DNA from: Gleimia hominis
Lineage (GTDB): Bacteria > Actinomycetota > Actinomycetes > Actinomycetales > Actinomycetaceae
DNA: 64,000 nucleotides
Direction: 5' to 3'
Assembly: GCF_032085515.1 (NCBI RefSeq)
Contig: NZ_JASXSX010000002.1
Span: forward strand, 68,954-132,953
Part shown: one piece after another, positions 16,571-25,672 of the stretch
Layout: every line of letters begins with the position of its first letter
How positions within the stretch are numbered: position 1 is the first letter of the stretch
Program-made: the position numbers and the translations under genes
Notes under the pieces: generated by a model
The model's database searches: none
What the model saw: the letters and a program-made list of their open reading frames with translations, nothing else
What the model was told of the DNA's origin: nothing

Positions 16571-17851
16571 TTAGAACTTCGCGCGGGGGAACGCGGTGTG
16601 TCCCGCGTACTGCGCTGCGTCCCCGAGCTGGCCCTCAATGCGTAGCAGCTGGTTGTATTTAGCTACGCGCTCAGAACGAGCCGGAGCGCCCGTCTTGATC
16701 TGACCGGAGTTCGTTGCCACAGCCAGGTCCGCGATCGTCGTGTCCTCAGTTTCACCACTGCGGTGCGACGTCATCGTGTGGTAGCCCGCGCGGTGAGCCA
16801 TGTCGATGGCGGCGAGGGTTTCAGTTAGCGAACCAATCTGGTTCACCTTTACGAGCAGAGCGTTCGCCGCTCCCATCTCGATGCCCTTCTTCAACCGAGC
16901 CGGGTTCGTTACGAACAGGTCGTCACCCACCAGCTGTACCCGGTCGCCGAGCTCCTTGTTCAGCGAAGCCCAGGCGTCCCACTCATCCTCAGAGAGCGGA
17001 TCTTCAATGGAAACCAGCGGGTACTTAGCGACGAGTTCCTCGTAGTACTTCACCATCTCATCCGTGGTCTTGGCAGCGCCCTCAAACTGGTAGGCACCGT
17101 CCTTAAAGAACTCGGTGGACGCCACGTCGAGTGCCAACGCCACGTCCGCACCCGGCTTGTAACCAGCCTTCTCGATCGCTTCAATAATCAAGTCCAACGC
17201 AGCGGAGTTCGAATCGAGGTTCGGGGCGAAACCACCCTCATCGCCCAGGCCGGTAGCGAGCCCGCGTTCACCGAGCACCGCTTTGAGCTGGTGGTAAACT
17301 TCGGCGCCCCAACGCAGTGCTTCGCGGAAAGTGGGAGCACCCACCGGTGCGATCATGAACTCTTGAATGTCCACGTTCGTGTCTGCGTGCTCACCACCGT
17401 TCAGGATGTTCATCATCGGAACGGGAAGCACGTGGCCGTTTGGCCCACCCAGGTAACGGTACAGTGGCAAGCCAGCGGAGTTAGCCGCAGCTTTCGCAAC
17501 CGCGAGCGAAACCCCGAGGATTGCGTTGGCCCCCAGTTTGCCTTTGTTGTCCGTTCCGTCGAGGTCGATCATGATCTCGTCGATGCGGCGCTGCTCAGCA
17601 GCATCCTCATCAATCAGCTCAGGAGCAATCACCTCAATGACAGCGTCCACAGCTTCTTGAACGCCTTTGCCCTGGTAGCGTTCCTTGTCACCGTCGCGGT
17701 GTTCAACTGCCTCGAAAGCACCGGTGGATGCGCCCGAAGGCACGTCCGCGCGGGCCGTGGTACCGTCCTCAAGCTCCACTTCAACTTCAACAGTGGGGTT
17801 GCCGCGTGAATCTAGGATTTCACGAGCGCCGATTGCTTCAATAAGTGCCAC
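16571..17851 (-). CDS. eno: Enolase
   Basis: Enolase (426 aa) interconverts 2-phosphoglycerate and phosphoenolpyruvate. The N-terminal IGAREILDSRGNPTVEVEV, the Mg2+ ligands in ALDVASTEF, SIEDPLSEDEWD and LVGDDLFVTN, the catalytic Lys in ALLVKVNQIGSLTE, and SHRSGETEDTTIADLAVA are all intact. Length and gap-free alignment fit bacterial enolases. The start is GTG with AAGGAG upstream. It follows the lipoprotein gene after a 305-bp gap that should hold its promoter. Confidence 0.98.
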   Translation of the reverse strand: MALIEAIGAREILDSRGNPTVEVEVELEDGTTARADVPSGASTGAFEAVEHRDGDKERYQGKGVQEAVDAVIEVIAPELIDEDAAEQRRIDEIMIDLDGTDNKGKLGANAILGVSLAVAKAAANSAGLPLYRYLGGPNGHVLPVPMMNILNGGEHADTNVDIQEFMIAPVGAPTFREALRWGAEVYHQLKAVLGERGLATGLGDEGGFAPNLDSNSAALDLIIEAIEKAGYKPGADVALALDVASTEFFKDGAYQFEGAAKTTDEMVKYYEELVAKYPLVSIEDPLSEDEWDAWASLNKELGDRVQLVGDDLFVTNPARLKKGIEMGAANALLVKVNQIGSLTETLAAIDMAHRAGYHTMTSHRSGETEDTTIADLAVATNSGQIKTGAPARSERVAKYNQLLRIEGQLGDAAQYAGHTAFPRAKF

Positions 17852-18156
17852 AGTCTATCTCCTTCTTTTGGTTTGCGATATCGTCGCACTACTTATACGT
17901 TATTACGTTTCTGGCCGCGGTGAAAGCATAGGCAAGGTTTTCCCCGCGCCACCCCAACCGCGGTTAAAGGTGGGCTGGGTAACTAAAGCCAATGGTCCCA
18001 GCTCAACGCGGATTTAACGTGACATTACTAACCGGTAGATCCGTCTCAGATTCCAATAGGGCCACCCACTATCTCGTTCAGGTGCAGTCACCTCACCCTA
18101 GTGGGTGTGCCTACAATCGATCCCGCCCACGGCCTGAAAGGCGTGTTTCCTTTTGC
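17852..18156. other. 305-bp intergenic region upstream of eno
   Basis: No ORF with protein-like character is seen. On the minus strand a TATAAG hexamer (17892-17897) could be the eno -10 box, but no good -35 matches it. A small hairpin CACCC-TAGT-GGGTG lies at 18094-18107. The rest shows nothing specific. Confidence 0.4.
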
Positions 18157-18705
18157 TTAGTTATCACCGGACATTTGAGCGGGCGCGTTTTGCGCCAGCA
18201 CTCCGGGCAGTGTGGAGGCCGTCAGCACGTTCCCGGGGGCTAACTGCCCGTACCGCGGGTTCACGTTGAGGTGCTGCTTCTCCTGCGCTTTCGCTAACTC
18301 CGCGTTGAGCTGGTCTGCACCCCCACTCTTCGGGTCTTGCGCCACTTGCTGCACGGCTTGGTTGTTGCTGAAGAAATGCAGTAGGTCAACCGTTGTGGGA
18401 GTGAACTTTACCCCCAAGTGTTTCTCTTGCTCAGTGAACTGGTTGCGCACATCCCCCACGGCTACTGCCACGTTGTGATCTTTCGCTACCTGCTCGAACG
18501 CATCTTTGTACGACAGGTAGTTCACCACCATTGCGGGCGTTATGTTATTCTGCAGCGCCTGCGACAGTTGCTGCGAAGCTTCACTCACATCTGCCTGCGA
18601 GTACTGCGTCCCGTTCACAATCACCGCTGCCCCGGGGTGTGTGCCACAGGCTGATAATCCCAGTGTGGCTGCTAGCAAACCTGCTGCTAAAAACCGCTTT
18701 TTCAC
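18157..18705 (-). CDS. SurA-N-like lipoprotein, putative secreted foldase
   Basis: This 182-residue protein begins KKRFLAAGLLAATLGLSACG, a lipoprotein signal with lipobox LSAC, so it should be anchored on the outer face of the membrane. The mature part (VIVNGTQYSQADVSEASQQLSQAL, then DAFEQVAKDHNVAVAVGDVRNQF) resembles the helical SurA/PrsA chaperone domain without a rotamase domain. The GTG at 18705 has GGGAGGA 3-4 nt upstream; the longer frame from 18729 lacks a site. It lies between mfd and eno, where mycobacteria carry a different lipoprotein gene (lpqU). Confidence 0.75.
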   Translation of the reverse strand: MKKRFLAAGLLAATLGLSACGTHPGAAVIVNGTQYSQADVSEASQQLSQALQNNITPAMVVNYLSYKDAFEQVAKDHNVAVAVGDVRNQFTEQEKHLGVKFTPTTVDLLHFFSNNQAVQQVAQDPKSGGADQLNAELAKAQEKQHLNVNPRYGQLAPGNVLTASTLPGVLAQNAPAQMSGDN

Positions 18706-18766
18706 TAATCCTCCCAAAAGTTTTCTCACCGCTTCTATGCTACCCGCTGCACCCTATGGTACCCAT

Positions 18767-21700
18767 TCAGTGGCTGCGGGCGGGTTTGTAAGCAACGATG
18801 GAGTCAATGAACTTGTCGACCCAGTCGATGAGTTCTTGGTCCACCAGCGGGTTCCCGCCTATGCGCGAGGTAGTGGGGGCGGGTACCAGTACTTGTCGAA
18901 CCGCCGCTTTTTGAATCGCCCCTGGGTACAGGCGCTTGAGGCGCATTGCAGCTGCATCTGACAGTTCTGCCGGGGCGAAGCGAATGTATTTGCCCTGCGC
19001 CACGACCTCCTCAATCCCTTCCGCCCGGGCGTGAGCACGCAAGCCAGACAGGGCGAACAGCAGTTGCACCTGCTCTGGGATCGGCCCGTACCGGTCGGTG
19101 AGTTCGTCGCGCACGTCCGCCGCGTCTTGCGCCGACGTGAGAGCGGCGATTTTCGCATACGTTTCGAGCCGCAGTTGCTCGCCCTTTATGTACTCAACGG
19201 GAATGTGCGCGTCGATTTGTAGTTCGATCCGGCAGTCCTCCCGTTTCTCTTCTTCCCCACCGCGGAAGGCGGTTACCGCGTCGGCCACCATGCGCACGTA
19301 CAGGTCGAATCCGACGCCCGCGATATGCCCGGACTGTTCTCCGCCAAGCAGGTTACCGGCCCCGCGGATTTCCAAATCTTTTTGCGCTACCGCCAGACCC
19401 GCCCCCAAATCCGTGTTCGCCGCGATTGTGCTTAAACGTTCGTGCGCCGTTTCTGTGAGCGCCTTATCCCCCGGGTAGAGGAAGTACGCGTAGGCTCGTT
19501 CCCGGCCCCGCCCGACGCGGCCGCGCAGTTGGTGGAGTTGCGACAGGCCCATGGCGTCCGCCCGATCCACAATCAGCGTGTTCGCGTTCGAAATGTCCAA
19601 CCCGGTTTCGACAATCGTGGTGCACACGAGGACGTCGAATTCCCGATTCCAAAAGTCCACGATCACGGCCTCAAGCTGGGATTCAGACAGCTTCCCATGC
19701 GCAACCCGCACGCGTGCTTGCGGCACTAGCTCCTGCAAGTGCGCCGCCACCTTATCGATATCATTCACCCGGTTGTGCACGTAGAACACCTGCCCGTCGC
19801 GCAGCAGTTCTCGTTTAATGGCGGCACTGACCTGCTGATCCGTATACGCCCCCACAAACGTCAAAATCGGATGGCGATCCTCCGGTGGGGTTTGCAGCAA
19901 AGACATTTCCCTCAGGCCCGTAACCGCCATCTCCAAGGTGCGTGGAATAGGGGTCGCAGACATGGATAGCACGTCCGCGTTCGTGCGTAATTGCTTGAGG
20001 GTTTCTTTGTGCTCGACGCCGAAACGCTGTTCCTCATCAATAATTACCAACCCCAGGTCCTTGAACCGGACCGCACCGGTCAGAAGGGAGTGGGTGCCAA
20101 TCACAATGTCAATTTGCCCGTCGAGGAGACGTTGCTGAACCTCCTGTGATTCCTTGCGGGTTGAAAACCGCGATAGTGACGCCACTTCGATCGGGAACCC
20201 GGCATAACGCTGCGTGAACGTTTCCATGTGCTGCTGAACAAGCAGCGTGGTGGGGACGAGGACGGCAACTTGTTTACCGTCCATCACGGCTTTGAACGCC
20301 GCGCGCACTGCGATCTCCGTTTTCCCATACCCCACGTCGCCACACAGCAGCCGGTCCATCGGCACGGGTTTTTCCATGTCGGATTTAACTTCGTCGATCG
20401 TCACCAGCTGGTCGGGAGTTTCCACGTGTTCAAATGCGTCTTCCAGTTCGCGTTGCCACGGGGTGTCCGGGCTGAATGCGTGCCCTTTAGTGGCTTGCCG
20501 AGCCGCGTAGAGACGCACGAGTTCACCCGCGATTTCCCGTACGGCTTTGCGGGCACGGGCTTTAGTCTTCGCCCATTCGGCCCCACCCATTTTTGACAGG
20601 GAGGGAGCATCGGAACCAGAGTATTTCGAAACTTGGTCAAGCTGGTCGGTGGGCACGTAGAGGCGATCCCCCGGCTGTCCGCGCCGCGTGGGTGCATATT
20701 CAATTAGGAGGTAGTCGCGCGTCACCGCCTGCTTCCCACTACCCATGGTGCGCGACACCATTTCAATAAACTTGCCGATCCCATGATGCTCGTGAACGAC
20801 GAAGTCACCTTTTTTTAGCGTGAGGGGATCTAGGCCGCGTTTGCGGCGGGACGGCATTTTGCGCATGTCCGCGGTGGATGGGCCCGACCTGCCGGTGAGG
20901 TCGGATTCGGTGATGACCGCGAGGCGATGTTGTTCAAGCACGAATCCCACGTGCGCGCTGGCAGCGAGGACGTGCACTACACCGGGTTCCACGCACTGCG
21001 GGATCGCGTCTACGAGCCGGGCTGCTACATCTTTGTCGGCCAGCACGTCGCGCAACCGTTTCGCCGGGCCAGGGCCGGCTGTAGTGAGGACCAGGCGCCA
21101 ACCTTGTTGTTCTAAATCCGCGAGGTCTTTTGTGGCTGCTTCGATGTTGCCGCGGTATGGCACTACGGCACGGGCCCCCACCTGCATTAAATGCTTTGAC
21201 ACGACGATGGAGCCGTGCTGCGCGTCCGTTTCTTGGGTTTCGACTTGGTTTTGAATTGCGCCCGCGAGCGCAGCTGGTGGCAGGGCGGTTAGTTGCACCC
21301 ACCCGAGTTGTTGATCATCGGCTTGAGTGTGCATTTCTTCTAGTGTCTTGAAGGAGGCCGCGCCGGCTTGTACGGGGATGTTCCCCCCAGCGGCAGCGGC
21401 ACTCCAGGCGGCAGAGAGGAATTCTTCGGTTGTGGCCACGAGGTCTTCTGAGCGGGCGGCGATACGTTCGGGGTCGGACAGCACCACGGTGGTGTCACTA
21501 TCCACGAGGTCAAGTAGCGTCACCATCTGGTCGACCAGTACGGGGCTTAACGATTCCATGCCTTGAACCGCGATGCCCTGGGCAATGAGTTCCAGGGTTT
21601 GTTCTGACCCGGGCAGTTCCCCCACGAGTTTTGCGGCGCGTTCTTTAACTTTTGGGGTTAAGAGGAGTTCGCGGGCAGCGGGTGCCCACAGGCCATCCGG

Positions 21701-22369
21701 GGCTTTCCCGACGGCACGTTGGTCGGATACAGAGAAGTAGCGGATGTCGTCGACTTCATCGCCAAATAGTTCCACGCGGATTGGGTGGGGGTCGATGGGA
21801 GCGAATACGTCGAGGATTCCGCCGCGCACCGCCATCTGCCCGCGGGAGCGAACCATATCGGTGGTTTCGTACCCCAGGTTTTTCAGCTGCTCAACCAGGT
21901 GGTCTAGGTCCACAATGTTGCCTTCGTGGACGCGCAGTGGTTCCAGCTCTCCGAGACCACCGATAATGGGTTGCAAAAATGCGCGCAGGGGTACCACTAG
22001 GATCCGGATGGCGCCCGCTCGTCCATGCGGTTCCGGGTGTGCTAAACGGCGCATCACCGCAACCCGCTGGGCCATTGTGTCTGCTTGTGGAGAGAGCCTC
22101 TCGTGCGGCAGGGTCTCCCAACTGGGTAGCACCGCCACACCGCCGGTGTAGCATCGCAGGGCAGCCGCGAGTTGTTCGGCTTCACGACCGGTGGCTGTAA
22201 TGATGATTTGTTTACGAGCGTGCGAGTGTGCGGCAGCTAGCGCAGCAAGGGGCGCGCGTACGCCTGTGGGTGCCACGACCGTGGCGGTGACGCCCTCATT
22301 AATACTTTGCGCTGCTTGCACCGCCGCGGGGTCCGTTTTTATTTCTTCAAGTAAACCCGTTAGTTTCAT
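18767..22369 (-). CDS. mfd: Transcription-repair coupling factor Mfd
   Basis: Mfd (1200 aa) removes stalled RNA polymerase and recruits UvrA. Domain order is complete: an N-terminal UvrB-like module (residues about 40-350), the RNAP-interacting CarD-like domain (LKKGDFVVHEHHGIGKFIEM, about 500), and the RecG-like translocase. The translocase shows GDVGYGKTEIAVRAAF, VLVPTTLLVQQH, DEEQRFGVEHKE, SMSATPIPRTLEMA and the QLRGRVGRG helicase motif. The C-terminal TRCF domain ends the protein. The ATG at 22369 follows GGTGGAGA; a GTG at 22384 is possible but has no site. It lies downstream of pth across a repeat-rich gap. Confidence 0.96.
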   Translation of the reverse strand: MKLTGLLEEIKTDPAAVQAAQSINEGVTATVVAPTGVRAPLAALAAAHSHARKQIIITATGREAEQLAAALRCYTGGVAVLPSWETLPHERLSPQADTMAQRVAVMRRLAHPEPHGRAGAIRILVVPLRAFLQPIIGGLGELEPLRVHEGNIVDLDHLVEQLKNLGYETTDMVRSRGQMAVRGGILDVFAPIDPHPIRVELFGDEVDDIRYFSVSDQRAVGKAPDGLWAPAARELLLTPKVKERAAKLVGELPGSEQTLELIAQGIAVQGMESLSPVLVDQMVTLLDLVDSDTTVVLSDPERIAARSEDLVATTEEFLSAAWSAAAAGGNIPVQAGAASFKTLEEMHTQADDQQLGWVQLTALPPAALAGAIQNQVETQETDAQHGSIVVSKHLMQVGARAVVPYRGNIEAATKDLADLEQQGWRLVLTTAGPGPAKRLRDVLADKDVAARLVDAIPQCVEPGVVHVLAASAHVGFVLEQHRLAVITESDLTGRSGPSTADMRKMPSRRKRGLDPLTLKKGDFVVHEHHGIGKFIEMVSRTMGSGKQAVTRDYLLIEYAPTRRGQPGDRLYVPTDQLDQVSKYSGSDAPSLSKMGGAEWAKTKARARKAVREIAGELVRLYAARQATKGHAFSPDTPWQRELEDAFEHVETPDQLVTIDEVKSDMEKPVPMDRLLCGDVGYGKTEIAVRAAFKAVMDGKQVAVLVPTTLLVQQHMETFTQRYAGFPIEVASLSRFSTRKESQEVQQRLLDGQIDIVIGTHSLLTGAVRFKDLGLVIIDEEQRFGVEHKETLKQLRTNADVLSMSATPIPRTLEMAVTGLREMSLLQTPPEDRHPILTFVGAYTDQQVSAAIKRELLRDGQVFYVHNRVNDIDKVAAHLQELVPQARVRVAHGKLSESQLEAVIVDFWNREFDVLVCTTIVETGLDISNANTLIVDRADAMGLSQLHQLRGRVGRGRERAYAYFLYPGDKALTETAHERLSTIAANTDLGAGLAVAQKDLEIRGAGNLLGGEQSGHIAGVGFDLYVRMVADAVTAFRGGEEEKREDCRIELQIDAHIPVEYIKGEQLRLETYAKIAALTSAQDAADVRDELTDRYGPIPEQVQLLFALSGLRAHARAEGIEEVVAQGKYIRFAPAELSDAAAMRLKRLYPGAIQKAAVRQVLVPAPTTSRIGGNPLVDQELIDWVDKFIDSIVAYKPARSH

Positions 22370-22438
22370 GCTCTCCACCGCCACAGTCTATCGCGCACTC
22401 ATAGCGTTCCCTACCGTACCCACTTAAGCCCGCGCCGA

Positions 22439-22540
22439 CCGAGTCCGATTCCCCGCCCAAGCTGATTTCCTCGCGCCCTCGCGCCCACCCGAGTCCGCGT
22501 CGCTGTCCAAGCTGATTCGCACCCCGCCACCCGAGTGCGC
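22439..22540. repeat. Degenerate tandem repeat between pth and mfd
   Basis: A unit of about 42-50 bp recurs (CCGAGTCCG ... CCAAGCTGATT) with copies starting near 22439, 22488 and, truncated, 22530. The 221-bp pth-mfd gap is otherwise featureless. Confidence 0.6.
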
Positions 22541-22590
22541 CCCATCCGCCCCGCCCGATTTATACCTGCGTGGCTCAAATGAGCGCGCTC

Positions 22591-23190
22591 TTACCGGGTG
22601 TGCAGGCGCTGCTGCGCGGCCGGAAGGTCTGTGCTCACCACGTCCGTGATTGCATCCGCGGCTTCGCGAACTGTTATTTCCCATTCCACTTGGTCGCGTG
22701 GTGGGAAGTCGCTGAGCACGTAGTCCGCGGGGTTCATGCGCCCTGGAGGCCGCCCAATCCCGACGCGTAAACGCGCGTAATCGCGGGTGCCGATGGCTGC
22801 GGAAATGGATTTCAACCCGTTGTGGCCCCCTTCCCCACCGTTTTTCTTTAGCCGCAGTACGTGCTCATCTAGGTCCAGTTCGTCGTGTACTACCAGCAGG
22901 TGGTCGGTGGGGATTTTAAAGAATTTCATGAGGGCAGCCGTTGGTCCACCTGACACATTCATGTAGCAGTCCAGGTATGCAACTGTAGCGGCGGGGCCTG
23001 GGCGGCCTCCCGGGAGCGTCCCGAGCCGCACTTGCGCAGTGCTTGCCCCCGCCTTGTGGTGAGTGAACGTGCCACCGTTACTTTCTGCCAGGTACTGCAC
23101 AACCTGGTGGCCGATGTTGTGCCGGTTCCGCGCGTATTTTTCACCCGGGTTGCCCAGTCCGACGATTAGCCACGGCCCACTGCTAGCCAC
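22591..23190 (-). CDS. pth: Peptidyl-tRNA hydrolase
   Basis: Pth (199 aa) releases peptides from peptidyl-tRNA dropped during translation. The active-site motifs are visible: GLGNPGEKYARNRHNIG with catalytic His and Asn, VVHDELDLDE with catalytic Asp, and GGEGGHNGLKSI. The start is GTG with AGGAGGG 4 nt upstream. It lies upstream of mfd on the same strand, as in mycobacteria where pth is close to mfd. Confidence 0.95.
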   Translation of the reverse strand: MASSGPWLIVGLGNPGEKYARNRHNIGHQVVQYLAESNGGTFTHHKAGASTAQVRLGTLPGGRPGPAATVAYLDCYMNVSGGPTAALMKFFKIPTDHLLVVHDELDLDEHVLRLKKNGGEGGHNGLKSISAAIGTRDYARLRVGIGRPPGRMNPADYVLSDFPPRDQVEWEITVREAADAITDVVSTDLPAAQQRLHTR

Positions 23191-23321
23191 GTTCCCTCCT
23201 GAGTTTCTATTTCCCTCTAGGTCCTAACCGGAATCTTACCGCGACGCTGGTATTTGCACCTAGAGTGACAACGGGGAACAATAGTTACGTTCTTTTGTTC
23301 GTTTCTGTATGAGGGATTTGC

Positions 23322-23861
23322 ATGTATTTGCCGCAACCAGGCCCCGATGAGGAGGTCATTGGTGTGCTGATCCCCGTACCGGAACCGTGGCGGAGTCAGC
23401 TAACTAACTGGCGTCTACAGTTCGGTGACCCGCTAGCAAACCAGGTTGTGCCGCACATTACGTTATTGCCACCAACTGTGGTGAAAGTGGCGGAGCGCGT
23501 GCGCGTTCGGCAGCACTTACAAAAAGCGGCGGCAGGGAGCGTGCCGTTCCAAATTACGTTGCGTGGAACCGGAACGTTCCAACCCGTGTCCCCCGTTGTT
23601 TACATTCAAGTTGTGGGTGGGGTGCATGAGCTGGTGGCGTTAGAAAGTGATATTCGCAGTGGAGTTCTGGATAGGCCCACGCGGTTTCCGTACCACCCTC
23701 ATGTGACTGTTGCCCAGTCTGTGCCACCGGAACAGTTGGATTTTGCGGCGCAGGAATGCGCGGATTTTGAGGCGTCCTGGGTAGCTCGGTCGCTTCATTT
23801 AGATACGGTCAGTGCGGGTGGGGCGTACGAGTCGAGGGCACTTTTTGAACTGAACTCATAG
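23322..23861 (+). CDS. 2'-5' RNA ligase / 2H phosphoesterase family protein
   Basis: This 179-residue protein contains the two HxT motifs that define 2H phosphoesterases: PHITLL at about residue 45 and PHVTVA at about 127. They are spaced as in the LigT/ThpR family, whose members hydrolyse or form 2',5' or cyclic phosphodiester bonds on RNA or small nucleotides. The substrate is unknown. A GAGGGAT site precedes the ATG. It is followed on the same strand by a YihY membrane protein, an arrangement common in actinobacteria. Confidence 0.82.
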   Translation: MYLPQPGPDEEVIGVLIPVPEPWRSQLTNWRLQFGDPLANQVVPHITLLPPTVVKVAERVRVRQHLQKAAAGSVPFQITLRGTGTFQPVSPVVYIQVVGGVHELVALESDIRSGVLDRPTRFPYHPHVTVAQSVPPEQLDFAAQECADFEASWVARSLHLDTVSAGGAYESRALFELNS

Positions 23862-23994
23862 AGAATCCGCCTGTGCAGATTTTTGGGGATGGGCCCAAGA
23901 GGTGTTGTTGATCAGCGAGATTGCGCTATCGCTGGGCTGGGTTGGAATCGTGGTTGACACGGCAGAAGCGAGCGAAATCAGGTAGGTTTTCAGT

Positions 23995-25296
23995 ATGCCG
24001 AAATCTTCACAGACACCACTGGTTGCGCATTCGAAACCGGCGAATGAGATTGATGTTGAACCGGTTCACCACCTTTACGCTCCCCGTCAGGCGGAGCATC
24101 ACCATGTGGAGGGCCCGTCCCTGTCCGCAGCTTGGGCTGCAAAAACGTGGGGAGAGAAGGCGAAGCTTGCGCTCTCGTGGTGGAAGCACACCCGCGTGGC
24201 ACGTGGTTTGGATCGCTACAGTGTTAAACGCGGTAACCTGCTGGCCGGGGGGATTTCTTACGTAGCGATTTTCTCTATAACCGCGGCTTTAACCGTGGGG
24301 TGGACGATTTTCATGGCGGTGTTAGGGTCTAACGCGGAGCTTCGCAACGCGGTATTGGACGCGATAGATTCTTCAATGCCCGGTTTGATTCAAACTTCCG
24401 GCCATCCGGAGGGTCTGGTCAACCCCGATTCTTTGGTGGCAGATTCCCCGTTTACTCTGACTGGTTTCATTGCTCTAGTGTTATTTTTGTTTTCTGCATC
24501 TAGGGTTATGGATGCGTTGAAGAAATCGTTGTGGTCCATGTTTGGGATCGTTAAGATTCCGGAGAACGCGGTATGGATTAAGGCACGCGACCTATTTGGA
24601 TTCGTGTTAATTGCCGGAGGGGTGCTGCTCACCGCGGTGCTGGGCATTGTTTCATCCACTCTCGGCTCTCAGGTGCTGGAGTGGCTAGGAATTTCTGGGA
24701 CACTGGGGCAGGTACTACTTCGGATCCTGTCGATCCTGGTGGGATTGCTGGTTGACACGCTGGTGATTGCGGGTCTGATCCGGTTGATTGCGGGAATGAG
24801 GGCGCCCGCGAAAGATTTGTGGATCGGCGCGTTGATCGCTGGGGTAGGTTCCTCGGTAGTGCGTTTCTTAGGTACTTCCGCGTTGGGGTCGGCGGATAGT
24901 GCTCTTACAGGCGCGTCCGTGGCGATTGTGACGGTGCTCCTGTGGGTTAACTTGTTGGCGCGGATTGTTTTGATGTCGGCTGCTTGGATGGCGAATCCGC
25001 CGATTGCACCGACACCGGAATCAGTGCAGCACATGCATGGGTACGAGTCCCCTAACTACGTTACTGACTCGGACCGGCGCACTTTGCAGTGGCCCCATCA
25101 CACTATGACGGGCGACCTGGAACCCGACCCGTTGATGGACCCGAACACAACGGAGATTGTTTTGGATTCAGCTACGTGGCATTCACCGCAGGCACGCCGG
25201 TTACGTCAGCGCATAGACGTGCACACCGGAAAAGCGGACCGCTACCGCCGGCAACTATGGACGCTGGGAAAGATTCAGCATCGCAACAAAAAGTAG
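23995..25296 (+). CDS. YihY/virulence factor BrkB family membrane protein
   Basis: This 433-residue protein has a hydrophilic N-terminus of about 65 residues, then six hydrophobic segments within residues 75-340 in YihY order: GGISYVAIFSITAALTVGWTIFMAVLG, TLTGFIALVLFLFSASRVMDALKKSLW, LFGFVLIAGGVLLTAVLGIVSS and the final VTVLLWVNLLARIVLMSAAWM. A charged C-terminal tail of about 95 residues follows. The old annotation ribonuclease BN does not apply to this family. Function is unknown. A strong terminator follows 20 bp after the stop. Confidence 0.85.
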   Translation: MPKSSQTPLVAHSKPANEIDVEPVHHLYAPRQAEHHHVEGPSLSAAWAAKTWGEKAKLALSWWKHTRVARGLDRYSVKRGNLLAGGISYVAIFSITAALTVGWTIFMAVLGSNAELRNAVLDAIDSSMPGLIQTSGHPEGLVNPDSLVADSPFTLTGFIALVLFLFSASRVMDALKKSLWSMFGIVKIPENAVWIKARDLFGFVLIAGGVLLTAVLGIVSSTLGSQVLEWLGISGTLGQVLLRILSILVGLLVDTLVIAGLIRLIAGMRAPAKDLWIGALIAGVGSSVVRFLGTSALGSADSALTGASVAIVTVLLWVNLLARIVLMSAAWMANPPIAPTPESVQHMHGYESPNYVTDSDRRTLQWPHHTMTGDLEPDPLMDPNTTEIVLDSATWHSPQARRLRQRIDVHTGKADRYRRQLWTLGKIQHRNKK

Positions 25297-25315
25297 GTGC
25301 AGATGGGCAAACTTC

Positions 25316-25355
25316 GTGGGGCTGCGGATTTATTTCCGCAGCCCCACAGTTTTTT
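25316..25355 (+). terminator. Strong intrinsic terminator after the YihY gene
   Basis: A perfect 13-bp stem GTGGGGCTGCGGA/TCCGCAGCCCCAC with a TTTATT loop is followed by AGTTTTTT. Confidence 0.95.
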
Positions 25356-25431
25356 CGAGCTATCTTGATCCGGTTTGATCTCTATTGATCAGGTTTCTAG
25401 GTCGCTTACTCCTACTATTTGCGTATAGCTC

Positions 25432-25548
25432 CTATTGTTTGGTCCGATGAATATACCGCCAAACCGCAATAAACAAGGCAACAACAGCAACGGCAATCAC
25501 TACATAAAGAACAATCGTAAGTACAGAAAAGAAAACTGCGGTGTTCAT
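25432..25548 (-). CDS. 38-residue single-pass membrane peptide
   Basis: An ATG at 25548 with an ideal GAAGGAG site 6 nt upstream opens a 38-codon frame ending in TAG. The peptide is MNTAVFFSVLTIVLYVVIAV, then AVVALFIAVWRYIHRTKQ: one long hydrophobic helix (residues 4-30) and a short basic tail (RYIHRTKQ), so the N-terminus probably faces out. No frame of this kind appears on the other strand, and the region has nothing else. It lies 124 bp downstream of the LAKTG surface protein gene on the same strand. I know no family for it; membrane-complex subunit or regulator are possibilities. Confidence 0.7.
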   Translation of the reverse strand: MNTAVFFSVLTIVLYVVIAVAVVALFIAVWRYIHRTKQ

Positions 25549-25672
25549 TATGCGCTCCTTCCATTAACTACTCAACTAGTTTTCCATTAGCTACTCAATG
25601 AATGTTTCGGACACGTATGTTTTCCTCTTAAAAACTAATCGCATGTAGTTGTGCCGCAAACATTTCCGTTAC

